From: Lachnospiraceae bacterium
GTDB taxonomy: Bacteria > Bacillota > Clostridia > Lachnospirales > Anaerotignaceae
Length of the DNA: 26,883 bases
Direction: 5' to 3'
Assembly (NCBI GenBank): GCA_019422065.1
Contig: JAHZEA010000004.1
Coordinates: 133,487 to 160,369, forward strand
The first letter of the stretch is position 1, and each line of letters opens with the position of its first letter. A model generated the notes under the pieces. It saw nothing but the letters and a program-made list of their open reading frames with translations. It searched no databases and had not been told where the DNA came from. Of this stretch, positions 17,712 to 25,177 are shown in pieces. The position numbers were made by a program, and so were the translations under genes.

Positions 17712-17715
17712 ATAC

Positions 17716-18486
17716 ATGAAGAAGGTTAAAGGCTATATCGAAAGAAAAACTATGCTTTATAAAACGGGAGTTGAATATGGTGATTATACAATGAATCATA
17801 TACAGGGATGTGCGCACGGTTGTAAATATCCTTGTTATGCTTTTATGATGAAAAAGCGTTTTGGACAAGTAAAATCATATGATGAGTGGTTGGAACCATA
17901 TTTAGTATCAAATACAATAGAGCTTTTAGATAAGGAGATACCACGACTTAAGGATAAAATAAAGTCAGTTCAACTTTGCTTTTCAACAGACCCGTTCATG
18001 TATCAATACCCAGAAGTACAGCAGATGAGTATAGAAGCAATAATGAAACTTAATGAGGCTGATATTAATTGTTCTATTCTTACAAAGGGTATTTTACCAA
18101 TTGAATTGGCAAAACTTTCTAAGAAGAATGATTATGGCATAACTTTGGTTTCTACTAATGACTCATTTATAAAAAGTATGGAACCATATTCAGCACCGTG
18201 GAGAAACCGTCTATCCGCACTAAAAGCATTACACGATTTAGGATGTAAAACTTGGGTTAGTATTGAACCTTATCCAACACCTAATATTGTGGAGCAAGAT
18301 TTACAAAAACTGTTGGATGAAATCAGCTTTGTTGATCGTATTATATTTGGAAGAATGAATTATAACAAAGAAGTTACAGCATACACTGAACATAAAAAGT
18401 TTTTTAACAATAGTGCAGAAAAAGTTATTGCGTACTGTAATGAGCATGGGATTAGTTGCTACATTAAAAAGGGAACTATAACATGA
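17716..18486 (+). CDS. SPL-type radical SAM protein with C-x3-C-x3-C motif
   Basis: A 256-residue protein related to the spore photoproduct lyase/DUF5131-like radical SAM group. HIQGCAHGCKYPCYAFMMKKRF places three cysteines at residues 32, 36 and 40. Most radical SAM enzymes have C-x3-C-x2-C; here a proline lengthens the second gap. LCFSTDPFMYQYPEVQ, SILTKGILP, TLVSTNDSF and KTWVSIEPYPTPN follow, matching the family's later strands that hold S-adenosylmethionine and substrate. It probably carries a 4Fe-4S cluster. The ATG at 17716 has AGGAG upstream, placed inside the end of the TcmP gene, so the two are co-translated. The substrate is not known. It is the last gene before the island's right boundary. 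Confidence 0.85.
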   Translation: MKKVKGYIERKTMLYKTGVEYGDYTMNHIQGCAHGCKYPCYAFMMKKRFGQVKSYDEWLEPYLVSNTIELLDKEIPRLKDKIKSVQLCFSTDPFMYQYPEVQQMSIEAIMKLNEADINCSILTKGILPIELAKLSKKNDYGITLVSTNDSFIKSMEPYSAPWRNRLSALKALHDLGCKTWVSIEPYPTPNIVEQDLQKLLDEISFVDRIIFGRMNYNKEVTAYTEHKKFFNNSAEKVIAYCNEHGISCYIKKGTIT

Positions 18487-18681
18487 TGACATAATTCAAA
18501 ACCATAAAATTTATTATATAAATTTGTAGCTTAAATTAACTAGATTAAGGGTATTTGGATTTAAAATATAAAAAGTAGGTTGGCTGAGTTTTGTCTATTA
18601 ATAATGGAGAAAAATATACGATTTATTTAATTATTAGACATATAACAAATAAAATATACATAAGCCCTTAAATATATACAG

Positions 18682-18712
18682 CGGTCGTGTGTTCGAGTCA
18701 CGTTTCCGGCTC
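18682..18712 (+). other. Attachment site: 3' fragment of a tRNA (tRNA-Gly-like)
   Basis: CGGTCGTGTGTTCGAGTCAC starts a perfect T-arm (GTGTG, loop TTCGAGT, CACGT, with two wobbles), followed by the acceptor strand TTCCGGC and a T. A T discriminator and the TTTCCGGCT ending point to tRNA-Gly. The rest of a tRNA is absent upstream: the bases before 18681 are AT-rich and unrelated. A terminator lies 26 bases downstream, as after a tRNA gene. This is the pattern left when an island integrates into a tRNA 3' end; the intact tRNA should lie at the other end, outside the window. Confidence 0.7.
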
Positions 18713-18737
18713 TTTGTAAAAAATGGTTAAAGCATGA

Positions 18738-18764
18738 GGGTGTCGATAAAGTCAACACCCTTTT
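18738..18764 (+). terminator. Terminator behind the tRNA fragment
   Basis: GGGTGT and ACACCC form a 6 bp stem, with further pairing inside (CGAT/GTC region), followed by TTTT. It was probably the native terminator of the tRNA transcript. Confidence 0.7.
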
Positions 18765-18916
18765 GTCAAAGGCTCATTTCATTCAAGCCTTTGACAAGCA
18801 GACAGGTGTATAAACGGGGAGTTCCTATGGCATTATTGCCTTGAAACTCCCCGTTTTCCTCGTCGGAAATGAATTCCGACTGCGGATTCCATTTGGGAAA
18901 CTTATAGTTTCCCAAA
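18765..18916. repeat. Run of four more tandem hairpins
   Basis: Directly after the terminator: GTCAAAGGCT/AGCCTTTGAC (18765-18795, 10 bp); AAACGGGGAGTT/AACTCCCCGTTT (18812-18856, 12 bp, then T and CCTC); GTCGGAA/TTCCGAC (18862-18880, 7 bp); TTTGGGAAACT/AGTTTCCCAAA (18892-18916, 11 bp around TAT). All stems are perfect. No coding frame runs through them. The third could also act as a terminator for either strand. Confidence 0.75.
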
Positions 18917-18959
18917 CCCTTCCACTATAAAAACTACTTTGACTATATATGTTTAGATT

Positions 18960-19562
18960 TTAGCCGTTTTTTTCTATCACAAATTTGTTTAAGTACAGAC
19001 GAAATAGCTCCATATCTGTTTCAATATCCCTTGTAATAAATCTTCGTGCAAACTCTGCTGACATACCAATCAAAAAGAAACTACAAAGAGGGCAGGAAAG
19101 AAAACGGTTTAAAAGCTTTTTTTTGAAACATTCCATTTTTTCTATTACAATCAGTTCAGTTAATTTTTCTTCTGTCTGCCTTAGGTCTACAATGTCAATA
19201 GATTAGCCAAATTCAAATGATTTTTTCTCTATAAATTCATCAAATGCTTGATTTAAAAATTTATTGGCATTTGATAACAGAAAAAGTATTTGCCTTGTAT
19301 GTTCCTCCTGAAAACTGAATATATTTTCTGTTTTGCTGTCAGACATGCTGTTCATAATATCAGCCATAGTTTCCAATGCTTCATCTTGCAATCCGATGAT
19401 ATCAATCTGGACTATAAGATGAAAAAACATTGAAATATAATGGTCTAAAATATAACCATTTGTGCCAAGTGTATATTTTAATTCTTCTGCCTGATTAAAA
19501 ACATCTGAAATTTTCGGCAGAGTTTCGTAATTATTGGTAATAAATTTTTGAAAAATATCCAT
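18960..19562 (-). pseudogene. Unknown protein gene interrupted by one in-frame stop
   Basis: An ATG at 19562 behind GGTGG opens a frame of 119 codons (MDIFQKFITNNYETLPKISD...EFIEKKSFEFG) that meets TAA at 19203-19205. The same frame continues without another stop for 80 more codons (SIDIVDLRQTEEKLTELIVI...YLNKFVIEKNG) to a TAA at 18960. The continuation looks like real protein, largely helical, so a single nonsense mutation in a 200-codon gene is the simplest reading. I do not recognise the family; the helical layout recalls the ligand-binding half of TetR-like proteins, but there is no HTH. It lies downstream of the ABC exporter genes on the same strand, next to the island junction. Confidence 0.55.
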
Positions 19563-19709
19563 AAGTTCACCACCTGTATTATTTTGGCAAAAGACTTTGT
19601 GGTGTATAAACTCTTATGGACTGGATTGTCAAGAAATTTTTTCCATTTATTAAACCTACAGGCATAATTTTAGAGTATATGTATGTTTTATTTTTTATTG
19701 CATGTTTAC

Positions 19710-21440
19710 TTAAATTTCCCAATCACTGCTCATTTTTTGAAGTTTTATCATGTTAGGGTATATATTTCCTGTTTTAATAAGTTTAGAAGGTGCTCCATGT
19801 TCTGCCACAACACCGTCTTTCAAAACTATTACATTATCGGCACCGCTTACAGTACGCATACGATGTGCAATAACAAGTACAGTTTTATCTTTTATAAGCT
19901 TTGACAAAGCATTTTGAATTAAAGTTTCATTTTCAACATCAAGGCTTGCTGTGGCTTCATCTAATAGTATAATAGGTGCATTTTTAAGAAAAGCACGTGC
20001 AATAGATATACGCTGCCTTTCACCTCCAGAAAGCTCACAGCCATTTTCTCCAATCATGCTGTTATATCCATCAGGAAGTTTTTTTGCAAATTCTTCGCAG
20101 TTTGCTAATTTTGCAGCTTCAATAACTTCTGCATCAGTGGCATTTTTTCTGCCTATTCTTATATTTTCCATTATTGTGTTATTAAATAATGTGACATCTT
20201 GAAACACTATAGAATATAAAGACAGCAAAGTTTCCGGGTCTATTTTGGATATATCCATGCCGCCTACAGTGATTTTGCCTTTATCTATATCCCAAAATCT
20301 TGTAGCAAGGCGAGAAACAGTTGTTTTCCCACCGCCTGATGGTCCTACTAAGGCAGTAACTTCTCCTTGTTTTGCAGTAAATGAAACATCTTTTAAAACA
20401 GTTTCTTTGTTGTTATAGGAAAATCCTACATTTTGAAAAACTATGTCGTATCCTGTGTTTGTAAGCAAACTACTGCCTTTTTGAACCTGGCAGTCAAAAA
20501 TTTCGTTCATGCGGTTTATGTTTGTTTTGGTTGAAATAATAGCCGCAAGATTTTGCAAAGCGCCTTCAAGAGGAGCATATAGCCTTGAAGCGACAAGAAG
20601 AAACATGAAAAATAACGGAATATTTATTTCCCCATTAATAAGCAGTATAGAACCAACAAGGGCAACAGTTGCTATACCAAATTTTAATACAAGTGTTGAT
20701 GAAACAACAAAAAGTGCTGTTCCAAGCTCGGTTATAATATGACGTTTTTCAACATAGTCAATTTTTTTGAAGAGGCGTTTTAAATATCCTCTTTCTGCAT
20801 TGTTTGCTTTTAAATCCTGAAGATTTTCAATACATTCCTGAACACTGTCTTCAAGAGCTACATTAGCCGCAACGGATTTATTATTAAAATACTGCTGTAT
20901 ATGTGATGAGAAAAATGTAATTATAAAGGCTATAGGCAATACCCATACAGCAGCAAGAGCCATACGCCAATCATATATAAAAAGACAAATGGAAACCAAT
21001 GTTGCAGATACAACAGAGCCTGCTAATGCTGGTACATAGTGTGAAAAAGCCGTTTCAAGTGTTGCACAGTCGCCCATTATGGAATTGGTTAAATCAGCAA
21101 GGTCTTTTTTACCAAAAAATGATAATGGTATTTTACGCAGATGTTCCGCAAGTGAAATTCTTCTTTTTCCGCTTTCTATATAAGTTGCTAAATAGGTGCA
21201 GTTGTATTGGAAATAAGTTGTTATAAATATAATGGCAAGGCAAAAAGCAGCGCCAATGATATAAAATATAGCTTTATTGCCTGTTAAATTTTCGTTCATA
21301 ATATCAATAACAAAGTAATACAAAAGTCCAACCGGAACCATGAAAGATATGTCCTGAGCAACACATGCAGCACAGCCTTTTATTAAATCTTTGGCACCTT
21401 GTTCTGAAAGGGCAAAGCGTCTTTGAAGTGTTTTAATCAT
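19710..21440 (-). CDS. ABC exporter half-transporter, second subunit
   Basis: A 576-residue fusion of membrane domain and ATPase. The first ~330 residues contain six predicted membrane helices. The nucleotide-binding domain has Walker A GPSGGGKTT (from residue 366), signature LSGGERQR, Walker B IILLDEATASLD and the switch histidine in VLVIAHR; all are canonical. Its ATG overlaps the stop of the upstream subunit by one base (TAATG), with GGAGG inside the end of that gene, so the two are tightly coupled and should form a heterodimer. An in-frame upstream extension exists but would overlap the first gene. The architecture resembles YbtP/YbtQ- and IrtAB-like pairs as well as multidrug exporters, and the substrate is unknown. 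Confidence 0.9.
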   Translation of the reverse strand: MIKTLQRRFALSEQGAKDLIKGCAACVAQDISFMVPVGLLYYFVIDIMNENLTGNKAIFYIIGAAFCLAIIFITTYFQYNCTYLATYIESGKRRISLAEHLRKIPLSFFGKKDLADLTNSIMGDCATLETAFSHYVPALAGSVVSATLVSICLFIYDWRMALAAVWVLPIAFIITFFSSHIQQYFNNKSVAANVALEDSVQECIENLQDLKANNAERGYLKRLFKKIDYVEKRHIITELGTALFVVSSTLVLKFGIATVALVGSILLINGEINIPLFFMFLLVASRLYAPLEGALQNLAAIISTKTNINRMNEIFDCQVQKGSSLLTNTGYDIVFQNVGFSYNNKETVLKDVSFTAKQGEVTALVGPSGGGKTTVSRLATRFWDIDKGKITVGGMDISKIDPETLLSLYSIVFQDVTLFNNTIMENIRIGRKNATDAEVIEAAKLANCEEFAKKLPDGYNSMIGENGCELSGGERQRISIARAFLKNAPIILLDEATASLDVENETLIQNALSKLIKDKTVLVIAHRMRTVSGADNVIVLKDGVVAEHGAPSKLIKTGNIYPNMIKLQKMSSDWEI

Positions 21441-23212
21441 TATTGTACCTCCTTTTCTATTTTCCATTTTGCAGCTTTTGAATAGCTGTTCCACATACCT
21501 GTGAATATGCCGTTTTTATTAATAAGGCTGCTATAACTGCCGCTTTCGGCAATTTTGCCATTTTTCATAACATAAATGCAGTCAGCATCTATAATGGAAG
21601 AAAGCCTGTGAGCAATCACAATAACTGTTTTGCCATTGGAAAGAGCAGAAAGAGCCTGTTGTATACGCACTTCATTATCTGGGTCAGCAAATGCCGTTGC
21701 CTCATCAAGTATAAGTATGGGAGCATTTTTCAATACAGAACGGGCAATAGCTATTCTCTGCTGTTCTCCGCCGGAAAGATAAACACCTTTTGTACCAACA
21801 ACAGTATCGATGCCGTTTGGCAGTTTTTCTATAATGTCCATGCATTGTGCTGATTTTAAAGCTTCGATTACTTCATCTCTTGAAGCTTTAGGTTTTGCCA
21901 TACGGACATTTTCGAGTATTGAAGTTTTGAAAAGACGGCTGTTTTGAAATACAAAAGATACTGTATTCATCAAAGTTTCTTTTGGAATATCTTTTATGTT
22001 GATAGTGCCTATTGATATATGGCCTTTCTGCGGGTCAAAAAACCTTGCGGCTAAACTTGCAAGAGTTGTTTTTCCGCCGCCAGATTCACCTACTAAGGCT
22101 ACTGTTTGACCGGATTTAATTGATAACGAAATATCGTTAACAGCGTTTATGTTTTTGTCATAACTGTAGCTTACATGTTCAAATTTAATGGAATAATCTA
22201 AAGGAATATTGTTTTTTGCACTTTCTGAAAGAGGTTTTTCGTTAAAGACATCATTTATTCTGCTTAAGGCATCATTAACTATCATTGCATCTTCACTCAT
22301 AAACATTATTTTTGTAAGTGTAGTACCTATAATAGGTGTAATAATTATATAAAAAACAAGATTTAAAAGAAGTTCATTTGTTACACCGTTTCTGGTAAAA
22401 ATAATACCTCCGGCAATAAGAAAAGCAAACACTCCATTAATTGCTGTTGTGTAGAACATCATAGGCAGGCGCAATGCTTTTGTATATGCAATTACCCATT
22501 TTTCATAGTTATCGATAGATGCTTTAAAGCGTTTAAATGAAAAAATAGTCTGCCCGAAAGTTTTTACAACAGGAATACCCCGTACATATTCAACAGCTGC
22601 GTTTGACATTTCAGAAAGAGCATTTTGATATTCATTCATTCTTTGCTCCATGTCTTTTCCTGTCATTTTCATCATAATTAAAAATCCAAGAGCAACAGGA
22701 ACAAGACTTAAAAGCCCTAAACGCCAGTCAAAAGTAATGAGTAAAAACAATAACCCTATCGGTGTGGCAACAGCTCCTGCTTTATCGGGAAGTCTGTGTG
22801 CCAGATAGGTTTCGGTTGCAGCACTGGAAGTATTGACTATTCTTCTTAATTTGCCGCTTCCGTATTTTTCTATTATACCAAGGGGCAGGGTTGTAATATA
22901 TTCCATAAGTTTTTTTCTTATATTTGCAGCTACTCTGAAAGCGCTGATATGTGAGCACATAAGAGCAGATATATAGACAATAACAGAAATAACAGCAAAT
23001 AAAACAGCATGCCATCCGTAGATTATAATGTGGTTTGCTTTTGAAAAATCTGGATATACATCAAGTATTTCGTGAATTATACGCCATATATACCAAAATG
23101 GCACAAGAGATAAAAAAGCGCTTGCGGCAGACAAAATCCATGACAAATAGGTTAGTATTTTGTGTTTTCCTGCATAATTCATAAGTATTGATAAATCAGA
23201 TTGTTTTTTCAT
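21440..23212 (-). CDS. ABC exporter half-transporter, first subunit
   Basis: A 590-residue membrane-ATPase fusion with predicted membrane helices in the first ~310 residues (SAASAFLSLVPFWYIWRI, AVLFAVISVIVYISALM and others). The ATPase has Walker A GESGGGKTT (from residue 375), signature LSGGEQQR, Walker B ILILDEATAFADPD and VIVIAHR. The D-loop reads F-A-D instead of the S-L-D found in its partner, a difference often seen between the two halves of heterodimeric exporters. The start follows AAAGGAGG. Regulation by the TetR protein encoded just upstream is likely, because several palindromes lie in the 148-base gap between the genes. Confidence 0.9.
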   Translation of the reverse strand: MKKQSDLSILMNYAGKHKILTYLSWILSAASAFLSLVPFWYIWRIIHEILDVYPDFSKANHIIIYGWHAVLFAVISVIVYISALMCSHISAFRVAANIRKKLMEYITTLPLGIIEKYGSGKLRRIVNTSSAATETYLAHRLPDKAGAVATPIGLLFLLITFDWRLGLLSLVPVALGFLIMMKMTGKDMEQRMNEYQNALSEMSNAAVEYVRGIPVVKTFGQTIFSFKRFKASIDNYEKWVIAYTKALRLPMMFYTTAINGVFAFLIAGGIIFTRNGVTNELLLNLVFYIIITPIIGTTLTKIMFMSEDAMIVNDALSRINDVFNEKPLSESAKNNIPLDYSIKFEHVSYSYDKNINAVNDISLSIKSGQTVALVGESGGGKTTLASLAARFFDPQKGHISIGTINIKDIPKETLMNTVSFVFQNSRLFKTSILENVRMAKPKASRDEVIEALKSAQCMDIIEKLPNGIDTVVGTKGVYLSGGEQQRIAIARSVLKNAPILILDEATAFADPDNEVRIQQALSALSNGKTVIVIAHRLSSIIDADCIYVMKNGKIAESGSYSSLINKNGIFTGMWNSYSKAAKWKIEKEVQ

Positions 23213-23325
23213 TTGGGAACCTCCTTTAAAATAAATTTTTAATATATCTTGAGAAAAGCTTTCTCTTAATAATATATAGCTTTGGATTATATTTATTAGC
23301 TATTGCTAACTGGTGGGGATATATA

Positions 23326-23349
23326 AATGGAAAGTATATACTTTCCATT
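23326..23349. promoter_or_regulatory. Perfect 24 bp palindrome before the exporter genes
   Basis: ATGGAAAGTAT and its complement ATACTTTCCAT meet without a loop, with one further matching base on each side. It lies 12 bases after the TetR stop and about 110 bases ahead of the exporter start. Short dyads (TTAGC-TAT-TGCTAA, 15 bases; GAGAAA-AGC-TTTCTC) follow. It is a candidate operator for the exporter promoter. It has no T-run, so it is a weak terminator at best. Confidence 0.6.
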
Positions 23350-23360
23350 AGATAAATTTT

Positions 23361-23984
23361 TTAGTTTTTCTGTCCCATTATTTTAAGCCAGCCAGCTGTA
23401 TAAAAAGCTCTCATTTCTTCAAGATAATACTCGGCTTTTTCAATAGGCATTTCGTGTATTATAATTTCCAAAAAAGTGTTAAACATGCCGGTTATGAGAA
23501 TATGTTCTAAATGTTCATCAATATATGGTGAAGGCCTTCCTAATTTTTTAAGTACTTCTATATAGTCGTGAGTACTTTTTGTTTCTATTTCTACCATTTC
23601 GTCAATAATGGAGGAAAAACGAGTGCCTTCGGATTTGCAGAGAATAAGTTTAAATTCTTTTAAATGGTCAAGGGCGTATATAAGCATCTTGTGCATACAT
23701 TCTCCTGAAACATTGCTCATTTTTTTTGGCTGTTCTTCCATAGGCAAATCGGCAAAGTCGCTTTGTGCCTTTTTAAAACAGCCGATAAAATAATCATAAT
23801 GTTTACCAACTAAGGTCTCAAAAAGCTCTTCTTTGCTTTTATAATAGCCATAAAAAGCTCCGGTTGTAACACCTGCGGTTTTTACTATATTTCTCAAAGA
23901 AGCTGATTTAAATCCCTTTTCAAGAAATTCCTGCATTGCAGCTGAAAGTATTAGGTTTAAAGTTGTCTGTTCGTTTTCGTTCAT
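23361..23984 (-). CDS. TetR/AcrR-family repressor
   Basis: A 207-residue TetR-type regulator. The N-terminal helix-turn-helix is textbook: ILSAAMQEFLEKGFKSASLR, then IVKTAGVTTGAFYGYYKSKE, followed by a variable helical ligand-binding part. The ATG at 23984 is preferred over a TTG two codons earlier because GGAG lies seven bases upstream. The gene stands in front of the two exporter genes on the same strand, and its own promoter overlaps a near-perfect palindrome. The likely role is to repress itself and the exporter until a transported compound binds. The inducer cannot be inferred from the sequence. Confidence 0.92.
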   Translation of the reverse strand: MNENEQTTLNLILSAAMQEFLEKGFKSASLRNIVKTAGVTTGAFYGYYKSKEELFETLVGKHYDYFIGCFKKAQSDFADLPMEEQPKKMSNVSGECMHKMLIYALDHLKEFKLILCKSEGTRFSSIIDEMVEIETKSTHDYIEVLKKLGRPSPYIDEHLEHILITGMFNTFLEIIIHEMPIEKAEYYLEEMRAFYTAGWLKIMGQKN

Positions 23985-23998
23985 AAGCAATCTCCATT

Positions 23999-24054
23999 TA
24001 TAACAATGTTATATAACACTGTTATATTTTATATTCATAAAATCAATTTGTCAA
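23999..24054 (-). promoter_or_regulatory. tetR promoter with palindromic operator
   Basis: On the minus strand TTGACA (24054-24049), 17 bases, then TAAAAT (24031-24026). The 28 bases at 23999-24026 equal their own reverse complement except at one mirrored pair of positions (half-site TATAACARTGTTAT). The dyad touches the -10 box and covers the likely transcription start, ideal for autorepression. Confidence 0.75.
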
Positions 24055-24099
24055 TAAATTATTTTTGATGTGATTATAAATATTTAAAATTATAGTACC

Positions 24100-24128
24100 T
24101 TGACACGCATGGTAAACTTAAATAAACT
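24100..24128 (+). promoter_or_regulatory. Promoter of the LysR gene
   Basis: TTGACA, 17 bases, TAAACT, with the start codon about 40 bases further on. A TTAG-N6-CTAA dyad at 24133-24146 sits just downstream of the -10 box. Confidence 0.6.
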
Positions 24129-24130
24129 GT

Positions 24131-24146
24131 AGTTAGCATAAACTAA
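24131..24146. promoter_or_regulatory. Candidate LysR binding site near its own gene
   Basis: TTAGCATAAACTAA is a dyad (TTAG/CTAA). Read on the other strand it is TTAGT-TTAT-GCTAACT, which shares both ends with the site in front of the NikA-like gene. Its position just after the -10 box suits autorepression. Confidence 0.4.
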
Positions 24147-24170
24147 TAATTGTAATTTAAGGAGTTTTTT

Positions 24171-25076
24171 ATGGAGCTAAAACAATTAGAATATTTTATG
24201 ATAGCCTGTGAAAAAAAGAGTTTTAATAAGGCAGCAGAGTGCTTATATACTACTCAGCCTAATGTAAGCAAAGTTATAAATTCTCTTGAAAAAGAATTGG
24301 GAAGGAAGCTTTTTGAAAGAACAAACCGTGGACTTATTATAACGCCTTATGGTGAAACGCTAAAGGAATATGCCCATATAATATTGAAAAATATGTCAGA
24401 AATTAATTCCATGATTGACCATAATCATGGTAAAAAATTCTCTATATCAACATATTCAAGTAATATGATAGCAAGGCTATTAGCGGATTTTTATACATAT
24501 TGGAATAAACATGGTTATGTTATAGAGCATCAAGAAGGAAGTGTTGAAGAAGTAAGTGATTTGGTATCAAGAGGTATTTCTGAAATAGGAATTGTTTATA
24601 TAGCGCAAAAACAAATGAAATCGTTTCAGCATATTATGGGTCATAAAAAATTAGTGTTTGAGCCCCTTGATGTTAAAGAAGCTTGTGTTTATGTAGGACC
24701 TAAAAATCCCAATTATGATAGGGAGAGTATAAATTTTGATGATTTACATCAATTACGATTTGTTAGAGGGGTAAGGGATTATTTTTCAATGGAACACCAT
24801 TTGGAACATGTATCTTTAGGTGTTATTAGCACAGAGGAGCTTAATTTTGTGATGTATACAAACAGTAACCATGATAATATTAATGTTTTGCTTAATACTG
24901 ATATTTGCAGTTTAGGAATTAATTTTTTATATCCAAAATATAAGCAGTACCCTATAAAAGCACTGAAAATTAATAACTGTGAACCGTTTTTGGTTATAGG
25001 TTATATTAAGCCGCAAAATCAAGAATTAAGTCCGGCATCTAAATGGTTTATTGATAAATTCAAAGAGATATTATAA
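24171..25076 (+). CDS. LysR-family transcriptional regulator
   Basis: A 301-residue LysR-type regulator. MELKQLEYFMIACEKKSFNK and AAECLYTTQPNVSKVINSLE are the winged helix-turn-helix, followed by the linker helix and LGRKLFERTNRGLIITPYGE. The rest matches the length of the effector-binding domain, which is rather divergent. The start follows AAGGAG. The gene is divergent from tetR and points at the NikA-like gene 101 bases downstream. Similar sequences in front of this gene and that one suggest control of both. The effector is unknown; control of a nickel or metallophore importer is inferred from position alone. Confidence 0.9.
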   Translation: MELKQLEYFMIACEKKSFNKAAECLYTTQPNVSKVINSLEKELGRKLFERTNRGLIITPYGETLKEYAHIILKNMSEINSMIDHNHGKKFSISTYSSNMIARLLADFYTYWNKHGYVIEHQEGSVEEVSDLVSRGISEIGIVYIAQKQMKSFQHIMGHKKLVFEPLDVKEACVYVGPKNPNYDRESINFDDLHQLRFVRGVRDYFSMEHHLEHVSLGVISTEELNFVMYTNSNHDNINVLLNTDICSLGINFLYPKYKQYPIKALKINNCEPFLVIGYIKPQNQELSPASKWFIDKFKEIL

Positions 25077-25109
25077 CAATTTATTATAACAGGCAATGAA
25101 AAATAGAGA

Positions 25110-25129
25110 TTAGTAAGCTTAAGCTAACT
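25110..25129. promoter_or_regulatory. Candidate LysR site before the NikA-like gene
   Basis: TTAGTAAGCTTAAGCTAACT lies about 50 bases ahead of the start codon. TATTAT follows at a distance fitting a -10 box, but there is no good -35 box, as expected for an activator-dependent promoter. Confidence 0.4.
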
Positions 25130-25177
25130 GTGATATTATATCCTCGGTAATTGAAAGACCAAAGAGGAGGAAATTTT

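Noticed and set aside
3528..18486. CRISPR array or cas genes
   Set aside because: I found no regularly spaced direct repeats and no Cas-like protein motifs in the window.
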